Assembly: GCA_039602395.1 (NCBI GenBank)
Contig: JBCNJP010000020.1
Location: 23,476,483-23,540,482, forward strand
DNA from: Deinandra increscens subsp. villosa
Taxonomy: Eukaryota; Streptophyta; Magnoliopsida; Asterales; Asteraceae
DNA: 64,000 nt
Direction of reading: 5' to 3'
Shown: positions 21,531-33,386 of the stretch, in pieces
How positions within the stretch are numbered: position 1 is the first letter of the stretch
How the letters are laid out: each line of letters opens with the position of its first letter
Position numbers and translations under genes: made by a program
The notes under the pieces: generated by a model
What the model was told of the DNA's origin: nothing
Databases searched by the model: none
What the model saw: the letters and a program-made list of their open reading frames with translations, nothing else

Positions 21531-22264
21531 AAAATTTATTAATTGGTTTTTATTATCCATCATTTCACCATCGTAATATGCTTTCTATACTATGATCACT
21601 AGCTAATTTAATTTCTTTCGTTCTTTCTTTTTAACTTTATCATAATACATTTGGATCTACAAAATAAATGTACTTCAAAAAAATAGCAAATTCCCTAACA
21701 AATCGACCAAATAAGTACTAAAAAGTTATATTAAAAAATCCTTAACAAAATTAAAAAAGTAAATTTTTTTTTTAAATGACATAAAGTCTAATTAGCAAAA
21801 CCCACAGTAATAACCATAGCAAAACCAAGTAATTTTTGCTTTTTTACAAAAGGAAATTTTGTAACAAAACCGAAAACATGTGTATTTAGACAAAGATTAA
21901 TTCGGTACTAGTTGACATAGTCCATCAAAGATAATTAATAAATTACTACGTACTATATAAAACATGTGCAACATGTTTTAGAATCTCGATTGCATTATAT
22001 ACAAGTCTCTTATGCTTATAATTAGGTGTTGCTTTTATTACACACTATACAAACGTCTTAAACATCTCAATTAACGATAACTAGAGGGAATGAAGGTGAT
22101 CCCGGGTGAATTAGTTTCACTTAAGGACTATTCGGGCCGATTTTGAGCAATATACATCAATTAGTTTTGAACGGTTAATGTAGGTTAGACATGGACCACA
22201 TGGTCAATAAATGTGATTAATGAACAAACATAGCCGATATATGTCAAGTAATAGTCATTCATAC

Positions 22265-22520
22265 GCAACTTCCATTGTGGTGTAGTGGTAGGAAGCCTAT
22301 GTTTTCTACTTGAGACACATGTTCGATTCTTACGGGTAGCACTTTGGAAGGGGCATTGGCGATGAGGGGAGACTTGGGGCTGAAAGGTCACAAGTTCGAT
22401 CCCTGAGCTCCCAGGTTTTACCACCCGGCCGCTCGCGGAGGTGGATTTTCCCTGGAATGAGCTCAACTGGTGTAAATAGTCCCCGGTTTTCTGGGGCATT
22501 CGTTGGCCGTTCAAAAAAAA
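22265..22520 (+). mobile_element. tRNA-derived SINE (256 bp), possibly dimeric
   Basis: The element starts after TSD copy ATAGTCATTCATAC (22251-22264) and ends in an A tract followed by the second copy (22521-22534). Internal polymerase III promoter elements are visible: a box A-like TGGTGTAGTGGTAGG near 22275 and a box B-like TGTTCGATTCT near 22320. A second box B, AGTTCGATCCC, lies at 22393-22403, which suggests two fused tRNA-like units. The perfect 14-bp duplication indicates a fairly recent insertion. Confidence 0.9.
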
Positions 22521-22728
22521 ATAGTCATTCATACTGTGAGTCCGTGATTAATCAAAGCCAGTCGATCTTAATATTTAAACACACATCCTAATTGCGATAG
22601 CGTCGAAGGTAATACACCCAACCTTTACGACCATTAATCGACGATTGAACTTGAATTTGGTGACATGCCATGATCAAGTAGATGTTATCTAAAGTTAATT
22701 TGGCAGTAGTGATTTTATTTACTTAGCC

Positions 22729-23392
22729 TTAATAGATAAATTAATTGAATTACACGTTCTTTAACCCTCAAATTATACATAATCCAAAGCTTTTGATTAA
22801 ATAACTTAAAAAAGCAAATGAATTCATCCACGTGTTAGAATTTGTAAGAAACTATATTTTGCTAAGTCGCGTGTTGAGATAGTCTCTTCACGTTGTTATT
22901 AACTAGCTAGTCTTTAATCGGTCCGCGTGTTACAGTAAATATACAGAAAAAGTTTCTTAATAAAATCCGACACGAGCGGTTTTAAACAAAATGTAAAGAT
23001 AGATTTTGAAAGAGCAAAATAAATAAACAATGAATGTTTTCTTTGTTTTCTCAAGAAACGGTTATAACCCGAGATGTTCGTTTTATAAACATTGAAATTA
23101 TATATTTAGGATTGAAAAGGATGGGATGAAAAAAATCCAGAAAGGTGTCAAATGTTTGTTTATCTATGTGTCAAATTGTTTTTTTTAATAAAAATCCACG
23201 TTAACATCTATCCTTCAAAAACCTTAATATTGATGTTCAAGCTTCAAACCAAAAACAACGAACAAACCCTACTACGATCAGGCTTAAAAAAAAGATCAAA
23301 CCTATCACTAATCGCAATTCACAATTAGTGAAGTCCATCTTCAATTCGATCGTTTGTTCTATATTTAGTTACTTATAATGAAAATTCATACC

Positions 23393-23452
<60 letters not shown>

Positions 23453-24140
23453 CAAATTAAGACCTATATATCATGCATTTTATTCTGTGATTATTCCGTT
23501 TTGCACTTAAAGCTCATCATATTATGTCAGATACATAATTCGTTATATTGATATGCATCTTTTAATATAAGGAAATAGCCATATACAATCATACGGCCAA
23601 ATTACAAGTATTATAAAAATATACCCTAACTATTTAATTCACGGTATGTAAAAAGGAAGGAATTCAAGTAACTAAATCGACGTTAAGATTTTTGAAGGAT
23701 GTATAATAACGTGGATTTTTTATATATATAAAATAAACAATTTGACACCTAGATAAATAAAAATTGTCATGTAGTCATCCAAAACTAGCGGGCGTTAGTT
23801 TTTTTTTAATGGGGGGTTTGTTATAGTTTAATACTCGAATAGTTAGGATTATTGTAGGAAAAAAAAAGTAGTTGAGATTATCAGCGTTTTCACGACCGGA
23901 CCGGACCGGACGGTCGGATCGGGAACCGGAGTGTCAGGCGGTCCGGTCATGCATATTAGAACCGTCCTTTAAAAAACCGGCCGGTTCCGGCGGTTTGGCG
24001 GTCAAACCGGTGACCGGAAAGTACGATCGGACCGGGAAACAAGCAGTTTGAGTTAAAACAGAAAATAGAAAGAAAAGAAAACTCCGGTGAGATCGAATCT
24101 AGTAACATCGTGGTGGCCGACAATGTTAAACGATGGTGGC
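22729..24140. repeat. 1.41-kb direct repeat X, left copy (partner 31911-33321)
   Basis: It starts TTAATAGATAAATTAATTG and ends ACGATGGTGGC, and matches the right copy almost base for base. The few differences I see are in the TA run, one T-run length and a C/T change near the end. It lies immediately left of the left-truncated CACTA element. It contains a foldback segment, a (TA)n tract and a CCGGACCGGACCGG block, but no gene. Confidence 0.9.
23145..23760. mobile_element. Foldback segment inside repeat X
   Basis: Arms at 23145-23225 and 23685-23760 are inverted and imperfect: GGTGTCAAA...AATCCACGTTAACATC and TATCCTTCAAAAACCTT on the left mirror AAGATTTTTGAAGGAT, AACGTGGATTTTT and TTTGACACC on the right. 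No coding potential lies between; a (TA)n run occupies about 23394-23448. The same structure recurs in the right X copy at about 32327-32942. Confidence 0.65.
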
Positions 24141-24502
24141 GACATCATTAGCCGCGACAAGGTTCAATAGCGGCGACGGCTTTAGTGGCGACTAATTAGC
24201 GGCGACAAGTCGCCGGTATTGATGCTTAATCCGCCTGCGTATTCTAGATCTAAATCTGACCGTCCAACAAAGAAAAGATCCAACGGATAGGGGTCAATCG
24301 TACCAGAGGCAGTAGCGGCGACCTATTAGCGGCGACATGTCGCCGCTATTAGCCCTAAAAGTATTTAGCGGGTCTTTTTCCCTCCTGATCTGACTCTTTC
24401 CCCAATTCCTCCCAAATCTGTCCCTCTCACGCAAAATCGCCACCCACCGCCGTTCGCCGTTCAACCACCGCCGGTGCGTCGTTCGCGGGCCGCCGTACGC
24501 CG

Positions 24503-24573
24503 TTCAGCCACCGCCGTGCGTCGTTCACCGACTGCCGTTCAGCCACCGCCGTGCGTCGTTCACCGACTGCCGT
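24503..24573. repeat. Short GC-rich tandem repeat in the CACTA 5' region
   Basis: A unit of about 35 bases containing TTCAGCCACCGCCGTGCGTC and GTTCACCGACTGCCG is repeated twice, with degenerate CCGCCG-rich copies just before. Bases 24360-25642 otherwise hold the leader of the transposase gene and no supported ORF. Confidence 0.75.
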
Positions 24574-25642
24574 GCGCCACTCACCCCACATCCTTCTCTC
24601 TGCTTTGAAGCTCGGGTTTGAAGCTCTAGTTTGAAGCTCCCATTGTGAAGCTCCGGTGAAGGACGGGTTTGAAGTCTCCGTTCACCAAAATCCTTCCCTT
24701 TCACAGCCATCAGAACGGTGAGCTTAATTTTCTGAAATTAAACATATGATTTTCAGAATTTTACTCTTTTTTATGAAAAGTCACAGTACACCCTTTATTT
24801 GGATAGCTATTTGTGTGATTCTTGTTGAATTGTAGTGTATTATTTCTCTCTTGTAGCATTCTTTGTTAGTTAAAACATATGGTTACCTAAAATTGGGATT
24901 GGAATAACATTTTGTGCAGGTTCTTTTGTTATTGTTAATGATACATTTGGTTAGCTAAAACTAAATGTCATTGTTAATGAAACATTTTGTTCAGATTGCT
25001 CTTTTCATTAGTTGGTTTCTTTTTGTGTGATTTGTTCATTATCATGAGAGTTTCTGTCTAGTCGGTCTCTTGAAATAAAAAAGTGATATTGAACTTGAAT
25101 GATTGGTTCTCTTTGTTATTTTCTATGATGATTAGAGGGTTTATTTGGATGCATGAAATAAAAAAAATATGTTTGCAAGTATAACTACAGTTTTGATGGA
25201 TGTTTGCAACTGTTTTAGGTGGTCTTTGGGCGTGTCTTTGAACTCAGTTTCTCTTGTTACACTCGATTCAGGTACGTTTAGTCACAATTTTTTGGATTGA
25301 ACCGACATAGGTTCATTGTTGAATGTTGTTAGAATATTTGATGAATTTGAATGTGATTGTGTTATTTACACCTTAGGTAATTCAACCAGATTTTAGAATT
25401 TACTTTAAAAATATGCTTCTTATTAATCAAATTATACAAGTTCAAACAATATCCCTATTAATTTGCTTGAATTAAAGTTCATGTTTAATGTTTATGAGGT
25501 TTCATCAAGAGTTTACGGACTTATTTATTTTGAGTGTTACGATATTAGCTTGAATTAAAGTACATATATTATGTATAAGCTTCAATTGGTTTGTGCATTA
25601 TATGGTTTTAAGTTGCGTGTTTCCATTCTTTTTAGTTATAGC

Positions 25643-28600
25643 ATGGTTGTCGATAAGAGCTGGCTTAACAATCCAAACCGTAGTTCAACGGAGTATAATG
25701 ATGGACTTAATTCTTTTCTCGAGTTGTGCAAAGGTGTTATCGACAAAAGAGGAAATGTTTTTTGTCCATGTAACAAATGTAAGAATTCGCTCAGGTTTCC
25801 CTTGCGAAAAGTGAAGAATCATTTGTTTGGATGGGGTTTTTGGTCGATGTACAAGGTTTGGAACTATCACGGTGAAAATTCTGTTCCTCAAGTTGTAGAT
25901 GTAGATGACGTTGTGTCGGAAAACAATATGGGCGACGCTCTCGAAGATCTTATGCAAGTGGATACCAACATCGAAGAAGGGAACTCGGATACACAGAGTA
26001 GCGAGGCCGGTGATGATTTTGACGACCTATTAAAGGAACTCCAATCAGAATTATATCCGGGCTGTACTAAGTTTTCTTCCCTTGACTTTTTAGCAAAGCT
26101 TATGCATATCAAGGTGAGGCATAAAATGACAAATAGTTTATTTGATGAGATTCTTGATTTAATGCGATCTTCATATCCGGAAGGAAACAGGATTCCCGCT
26201 TCACATTACGTAGCCAAAAAGACATTAAAGAAGATTGGGCTGGGATATGAGTCGATACATGTGTGTAAAAATGATTGTGCTCTCTTCTGGAAAGAACACG
26301 AGTCGTTGCAGAATTGTCCTGTTTGTAATGAGAGTCGGTGGGTCGATACGAACAAAAAGGGCAAGAAGGTAGCTAAGAAGGTGTTAAAATACTTCCCTTT
26401 GACCCCTAGACTACGACGTTTGTATTGTTCAAGGCACACTGCAAAAGATATGATCTGGCACAGTACTGGGCGATCAGAAGAGGGTACGATGCGTCATCCT
26501 GTTGATGGATCTTCATGGAAAGAATTTGATGTAAAGTACCCTAACTTCTCTAGGGAACCTCGAAATGTTCGGCTTGGGCTTGCAGCTGACGGTTTTAATC
26601 CATTTGGTAATATGAGTACGGCCTATAGCATGTGGCCGGTTGTACTCACTACATACAACCTCCCTCCATGGCTATGCATGAAAGACTCATCATTCATGTT
26701 GTCCTTGTTGATTCCTGGTCCTAAATCACCTGGGAAGGACATGGACGTTTTTCTTAGGCCCTTAGTGGATGAGCTTAAGCATTTGTGGCTTTATGGCGTA
26801 CGTACTAAAGATGCAGCCACAAACACATTCTTCACAATGAAGGCAGCATTGTTATGGACCATAAATGACTTTCCAGCCCGTAGTAGCTTATCGGGTTGGA
26901 GCGGACAGGGCTACAAAGCATGCCCGATTTGCAACGAAGACACTTCATCAATACGTGTAAAACATAAATGCGTATATCTCGGTCATCGTCGGTTCCTAGG
27001 TGTTGATGACCCATGGAGAACAAATTTGGAATTTAATGGAGAAGTGGAGTTAAGAGACCCTCCTAGACAATTTAGTGAGGCAGACATACAAGCTCAACTC
27101 GATCGTCTAGTCCATAAACTACCGGGCAAGCATCCCCTTTTTGGAGGTGTTAAGGAAAAGCCCAACAAGAAGGAGTTAGACATGAACAACTGGAAGAAAC
27201 GAAGCATATTTTATGAACTTGAGTACTGGTCTTCTCTACAGCTGAAGCACAACTTAGATGTAATGCATATCGAGAAAAATGTGTGCGATAGTTTGTTGGG
27301 TACTCTTCTAATGAACGATAAAAGCAAAGACACGACAGATGCACGTGAAGACTTGAAAAGGCTAAACATTCGAAAGACATTGTGGTTGAAAAAAACGCTC
27401 GTGGCAAGTTTGAAAAGCCCCACCCAAAATATTCATTAAAGGTCAGTGATCGAAAACTTTTCTGCGAGTTTATAAAAGATGTTAAATTGCCAGATGGGTT
27501 CGGATCTAATATAAGTGCTAGAGTTACAGATAACAATACAAACATTACTGGGTTGAAATCTCATGACTGTCATATTCTCATACAACGTTTGATGCCGATT
27601 GGGGTTAGAGGGTTTTTGGCAAAAGATACCTATACACCGATAGTAGATCTTTGTATGTTCTTTAAGCAACTTTGCTCCAGAACATTATTGGTTGAGGATA
27701 TGAAGAAAGCAAAGGATGCCATTATCACAATCTTGTGCCAGTTAGAGTTGATCTATCCTCCAGCTTTTTTTGACATCATGGTCCATTTAGTTTTGCATTT
27801 ACCTGATGAAGCGCTTCGCGGAGGCCCAGTATGTATGAGATGGATGTATCCTGTTGAAAGGTTAATGAAAAGATTTAAAGGTTTTGTTAGAAACAAGGCA
27901 AGGCCGGAAGGTTGTATAGCCGAAGGTTATGTTGCAGAAGAAGCTCTGTCATTTTGTTCGAGATACCTTCAAGATGTTCAGACTCAGTTCAATCGCCCCG
28001 ATAGAAACGAGGATGTCGTTGTCGAAAAAAGAAATTTGTGGGTGTTTGAGTCTCTCTGTCGTCCGGCTAGCGCAACAAAGATCAAACATCTCTCTGTAAG
28101 CGAAAAACTTAAATTAGAATGGTTTGTCCTTGATAGCTGTGAAGAAGTTAGGAACTACATGAAGTAAGTGTTCCTATCTTCAATCTTTAATCACTACTTA
28201 AGTATTCTTTTCTCTTCCTTACTTGTATATTTATTTCATCAATGTAGTGAATTCAAATCCGAACATCCCCAACATGATGTTAAAACTCAATTTCCTAGGT
28301 GGTTTCTTGAAAAGGTAATACATATATAACACATTGTTCTATTTATTTGCTAAGTAATACATACATAACACATATTTATATATATATATTTGTTAGGTCT
28401 ATTCAATGAAAATACAAAATTCTCAAGAGTTCCACTCAGAGTTGTATGCTCTTTCAATGGGTGCGAATATAAATGCATCAACTTATAGTGCTTGTATAGT
28501 CAACGGTGTTAGATTTATGGTACTTGACCGTGACGCACGACGCACAACGCAGAACTCTGGGGTCTCAGTGGAGGGAGAGAATGGTACAAAATATTATGGC

Positions 28601-29176
28601 CAATTAGAAGAGATTATTGAGCTGCGTTATGCAGGTGGATATTCAACTGTTCTATTTCGATGCAAGTGGTTCGATACCCAAAGTGATGTTAGACTTGAAA
28701 ATAATATCACTAGTATCAACACAACAAAGGAATGGGATAAAGAAGATCAACTCATATTTGCTTCGCAAGCCAAGCAGGTGTTCTACATCAAAGAACCCTC
28801 TCGAGGAAACCAAAACAATAATCGGTGGGTCGTCGAGCACGTCAATCATCGGAGAATATGGGATATACCATCAAATGCTGGTCGCACCGAGAATGTTGAA
28901 GCACCCGAGGATGAGAATTTACAAAGTGCTAACCATGACTTCACCGAAGATCTTGACATTGTTCATAACAACTCTTCATCTGCTATAAATTTGTTTGTCG
29001 ACTTCAGGCAATATTTTCCAAGCAGTTCTGCTACTCAGGACGAGGCTATTGAAGTGTTAGTGGACCAGACTGTTGAAGTGTCCGAGGATGAAACCGAGAG
29101 TGATACTGAAGTGTTCGTAATTTCTGAGGGGTCTGAGAGTGATACTGAAGTGTCTGACGGGGAGATGTGTGAGTGA
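25643..29176 (+). CDS. CACTA transposase, TNP2-like, with one frame break
   Basis: Exons 25643-28163, 28248-28314 and 28397-29176, with good GT-AG junctions. The start chosen is the ATG at 25643 (MVVDKSWLNNP) because it begins the transposase-associated domain with its CPCNKCKN zinc-like motif. The TNP2 catalytic domain follows (RNVRLGLAADGFNPFG, TYNLPPWLCMK, and LKHNLDVMHIEKNVCDS), then a DUF4218-like part (HLVLHLPDEALRGGPV, RWMYPVERLMK), then DUF4216 after the introns (VNGVRFMVLDRD, RRTTQNSG). At an A7 run (27389-27395) the frame shifts by -1: upstream reads LWLKK and the family sequence continues as NARGKFEKPHP in the other frame. A lost A, a base-calling error, or ribosomal slippage could explain it. 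It acts in the nucleus, cutting and joining CACTA ends. Confidence 0.85.
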
Positions 29177-29292
29177 AAGTAGAGTTGTGATTTCTATTTG
29201 TAACTTCATGTTGTAATATAAAACTTTATTCATATTCTTATATATTTTAACTTTTCAGGATGATATCTCTCTGGTACTTGTTGTTGTATGTC

Positions 29293-30147
29293 ATGACCGA
29301 CGTGGTGGGTCATGGAGGTGATGGGGCTGGCCAGGATCCACCATTTCCTGGTGGCTTTGGTGCAGGTGGGGGCCACTATGAGGATGGTAAGTTTAATTTT
29401 AATTCATACGTTTACTACACTCATTTACTTATATCACTATCGTGACTCATTTTTTTCTAATTATAAATGCAGCGCCCCGACCTCCGAGGAGAACTCGAGG
29501 GAAGGCAAAAAACACAGGCCTTCAAAAGTTGGTGAAGGCAAATGGGGGGCCTTTGACATTACTTTTTGATCGGGATGCTACTTTTGATGTGCTTGACGAC
29601 TCGGGATCCTATTTCAAACGGGCCGTCGCCCTGTATATGTGGCGTAATGTCGCATTTGATAAAGATTCTTGGGATAACGTACCGCAAGCTCAAAAAAATG
29701 CCATGTTCCAGGATCTTAAGGTAAATGATTTTCTAAGTTTAATTTATATGTTCTATGTTGATTCGTTTTTACTTAACTAACTTGTTTTGTTTAATTTTGT
29801 AGGAATCATACGATCTGGATCAGTTTGAAAATGATCCTGACAGTATCGATATAAAAAAATCACTTCATAGAATATACCAAGATCGATACTCAGATAAAAA
29901 ATATGAGGCACATAGATTTTTCAGACGCAATGGAGGGGATGCTAATGATATCCCGAGAGCATTGCGTACCGTGCCAGAAGGGATGCAGGATGATCAGTGG
30001 GCCAGCACTGTTGAGCATTTTTTGTCGGATAAATATAAAAAACGATCGGCAGCTAACAAATTAAACCGTCAATCCCAAACGATCACAAACCGTGGGGGGA
30101 CGTCTTCATACGCTAACACGAGTTATAAAAATGTAATGATATATACA

Positions 30148-30181
<34 letters not shown>

Positions 30182-31447
30182 ATTGACCCGTTTGACTTGA
30201 ATATTGTATGTCAAGCAGGCTCAAACCCGTTTGCAATCATTCATCAAGCATCATACGCTTAAAGATGGGACGCTTGACCCGTTAGTTGTCGATACAGTTG
30301 TAAGTATTTATTTATGTATAATTTTTTTATAGATATATATATATCTATATTAAATCATCTTTATAAAATACAGCGCGAATTAGAGGAGGAGATTCGTTCC
30401 CAAACTCAACCTCCTGTTGAAGGGACTTCTTCTCAAGCCCCCACTTCTTCTCAAGTCCCTGTGTTCAAAAAGGTATTGAAGCCTCGACGCGGATGGATCC
30501 GAGGGATCGGGTTTAAAGCATCTTCGAAAGAACCCATTTCTGAACCCGCTTCTAATCAGGAGTCGCAACAGGCGCAATTCCAACAATTCACACCGGTAAC
30601 GTACACTAACTTTTGTCTTAGTTTGATAAATGTTAGTAGAATTGGTAAAGTGTTAGTAGATATGTAAAGTTAGTAAGTAGTTATGATGTTAGTATTTGTT
30701 AAATGTTAGTAATTTGACCCGAAACTTATATGTTTGTAAAATGACCCGTTTGACCTGAATGTTGTATGTTTGTGTATCTATGGTATTAGGTTGATCAACT
30801 TTAGTAGAATTGTTAATTGTTTGTAAGTAGATATGTAGATATGTAAAGTTAGTAAGTAGAGATATGTAAAGTGAGTAAGTGGTTATAATGATGTTAGTAT
30901 TTGTTAAATGTTAGTAGTTTGACCCGTTTGACCCAAAACTTGTATGTTTGTATATGTATGTATGTAAAATGATCCGTTTGACATGAATATTGTATGTTTG
31001 TATATGTATTGTATTAGTTTGGTAAATTTTAGTACTACAAATTTTAAATGTTTGTAAGTAGATATGTAGATATGTAAAGTTAGTAAGTAGGCCCAAAACT
31101 TGTATGTTTGCATATTTATGTATGTAAAAGGATCCGTTTGACACGAATATTGTATGCTTGTATATGTATTGTATTAGTTTGGTAAATGTTAGTACTAGAA
31201 TTGGTAAATATTTGCAAGTAGTTATGAACTTATGATGTTAGTATTTGTATGTTTTGTAACATGACCCATTATGTTTGTGTTTTTTTTGTAGGAACAAATT
31301 ACAAATTTAGTTCAAAATCCGGTATTTCTAGCTCAACTCTCACAAGTTACGGGCTTCAACATTGGAACCCAAAATTTAGGCGGCGGAGAAGACAACGAGG
31401 GAAATGAAAACGACGAGGGAAATGAAAACGACAACGATAGTGAATGA
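29293..31447 (+). CDS. CACTA TnpA-like protein (plant En/Spm-type transposase family)
   Basis: Six exons fit well: 29293-29385, 29473-29720, 29803-30132, 30219-30299, 30374-30595 and 31292-31447. All have GT-AG borders and compatible phases. The N-terminus is Gly-rich (GHGGDGAGQDPPFPGGFGAG), followed by a basic RPPRRTRGKAK segment. The conserved plant transposase domain then includes FDRDATFDVLDDSGSYF, SWDNVPQAQKNAMFQDL, YEAHRFFRRNGG and a late QTRLQSFIKHHT. The C-terminus is Gln/Ser-rich, then acidic with NENDEGNEND repeats. In En/Spm the equivalent protein binds the subterminal repeats and helps cutting and regulation; here the likely sites are the TAGCGGCGAC repeats. An in-frame ATG also exists at 29260. 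The last intron is filled with degenerate tandem repeats. Confidence 0.8.
30600..31290. repeat. Degenerate tandem repeats in the TnpA-like gene's last intron
   Basis: Units of roughly 90-190 bases repeat the words GTTTGACCC, TTGTATGTTTGTATATG, TAGTAAGTAG and GATATGTAAAG, with indels. Small frames in either direction across this tract are incidental. Confidence 0.75.
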
Positions 31448-31699
31448 AGGAATTTCCCACCTATGCATCTAGTTTTATGTTTATTAGTGAATTGTAAAAC
31501 TTTTAGGAACGGTCGTAAACTAACGGTAGTATGTGAAACTTGATTGTGTTCTCAAACTTAACATTTGCGGAAGTATGTATCTATTGTTGGTATTTGCAGC
31601 ATTAATTGTGTATGTGGTTGACAAACAGGAAATGTATATAGTATAGTACAGGGAAAAAGTACAAAATACAGGGGAAATACGTATTTTGTATAAATAGGA

Positions 31700-31895
31700 A
31701 ATAGTGGCGACGTGTCGCCGCTAAAGGTCAATAGCGGCGACACTATTAATAGCGGCGACTTTTTACCGGCGACGTATCAGCATTAGCGGCCAGTTTATAG
31801 CGGCGACCTTTTAGCGGCGACGTGTCGCCGCTAAAGGTCAATAGCGGCGACATAGGGTGATTATTAGCGGCGACATTCTGTCGCCACTAAATATC
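31700..31895. repeat. CACTA subterminal repeats, right side
   Basis: At least eight copies of (A/T)TAGCGGCGAC or its complement GTCGCCGCTA occur in under 200 bases, often as inverted pairs such as GGCGACGTGTCGCC. They are the probable binding sites for the TnpA-like protein. Confidence 0.85.
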
Positions 31896-31910
31896 TAGTT
31901 TCTTGTAGTG

Positions 31911-32574
31911 TTAATAGATAAATTAATTGAATTACACGTTCTTTAACCCTCAAATTATACATAATCCAAAGCTTTTGATTAAATAACTTAAAAAAGCAAA
32001 TGAATTCATCCACGTGTTAGAATTTGTAAGAAACTATATTTTGCTAAGTCGCGTGTTGAGATAGTCTCTTCACGTTGTTATTAACTAGCTAGTCTTTAAT
32101 CGGTCCGCGTGTTACAGTAAATATACAGAAAAAGTTTCTTAATAAAATCCGACACGAGCGGTTTTAAACAAAATGTAAAGATAGATTTTGAAAGAGCAAA
32201 ATAAATAAACAATGAATGTTTTCTTTGTTTTCTCAAGAAACGGTTATAACCCGAGATGTTCGTTTTATAAACATTGAAATTATATATTTAGGATTGAAAA
32301 GGATGGGATGAAAAAAATCCAGAAAGGTGTCAAATGTTTGTTTATCTATGTGTCAAATTGTTTTTTTTAATAAAAATCCACGTTAACATCTATCCTTCAA
32401 AAACCTTAATATTGATGTTCAAGCTTCAAACCAAAAACAACGAACAAACCCTACTACGATCAGGCTTAAAAAAAAGATCAAACCTATCACTAATCGCAAT
32501 TCACAATTAGTGAAGTCCATCTTCAATTCGATCGTTTGTTCTATATTTAGTTACTTATAATGAAAATTCATACC

Positions 32575-32634
<60 letters not shown>

Positions 32635-33321
32635 CAAATTAAGACCTATATATCATGCATTTTATTCTGTGATTATTCCGTTTTGCACTTAAAGCTCATC
32701 ATATTATGTCAGATACATAATTCGTTATATTGATATGCATCTTTTAATATAAGGAAATAGCCATATACAATCATACGGCCAAATTACAAGTATTATAAAA
32801 ATATACCCTAACTATTTAATTCACGGTATGTAAAAAGGAAGGAATTCAAGTAACTAAATCGACGTTAAGATTTTTGAAGGATGTATAATAACGTGGATTT
32901 TTTATATATATAAAATAAACAATTTGACACCTAGATAAATAAAAATTGTCATGTAGTCATCCAAAACTAGCGGGCGTTAGTTTTTTTTAATGGGGGGTTT
33001 GTTATAGTTTAATACTCGAATAGTTAGGATTATTGTAGGAAAAAAAAAGTAGTTGAGATTATCAGCGTTTTCACGACCGGACCGGACCGGACGGTCGGAT
33101 CGGGAACCGGAGTGTCAGGCGGTCCGGTCATGCATATTAGAACCGTCCTTTAAAAAACCGGCCGGTTCCGGCGGTTTGGCGGTCAAACCGGTGACCGGAA
33201 AGTACGATCGGACCGGGAAACAAGCAGTTTGAGTTAAAACAGAAAATAGAAAGAAAAGAAAACTCCGGTGAGATCGAATCTAGTAACATTGTGGTGGCCG
33301 ACAATGTTAAACGATGGTGGC
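31911..33321. repeat. 1.41-kb direct repeat X, right copy
   Basis: It starts with TTA directly after the CACTA end and runs to ACGATGGTGGC, where unrelated sequence (CCTGTCACTAG) follows. Nearly identical to 22729-24140. No gene. Confidence 0.9.
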
Positions 33322-33386
33322 CCTGTCACTAGTAGCCGCTTTAAGTTTTTTAGAACCGAAAAGAGCGAGTATTTATGGTATATTTA

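Larger units (their letters stand above)
15700..22264. other. Gene-poor AT-rich region
   Basis: I find no coding region I can support. The open frames at 17294-17665 and 17860-18102 have no domain, and their base use matches the surrounding spacer. Contents noted: a MITE at 18998-19274, a paired repeat at 17.73 and 19.77 kb, a CCGG-containing repeat at 21190-21300 also found at 34985-35085, and an AACTCGAATAA-rich repeat end near 20455-20620. Confidence 0.5.
24141..31910 (+). mobile_element. CACTA (En/Spm) transposon, left terminus missing
   Basis: The right end is exact: TTTCTTGTAGTG (reverse of CACTACAAGAAA) ends at 31910 and TTA follows. Subterminal repeats of TAGCGGCGAC, direct and inverted, crowd 24141-24360 and 31700-31895, as in autonomous CACTA elements. 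The left CACTACAAG terminus is absent: the subterminal repeats start directly at the end of repeat X. Inside are a TNP2-like transposase gene and a TnpA-like gene, both on +. Without a left TIR the copy should not transpose, though its proteins could act on relatives if expressed. Confidence 0.9.

Noticed and set aside
22274..22340. tRNA gene
   Set aside because: Box A and box B words are present, but no cloverleaf can be drawn and a poly(A) tail with target duplication follows, so it is a SINE.
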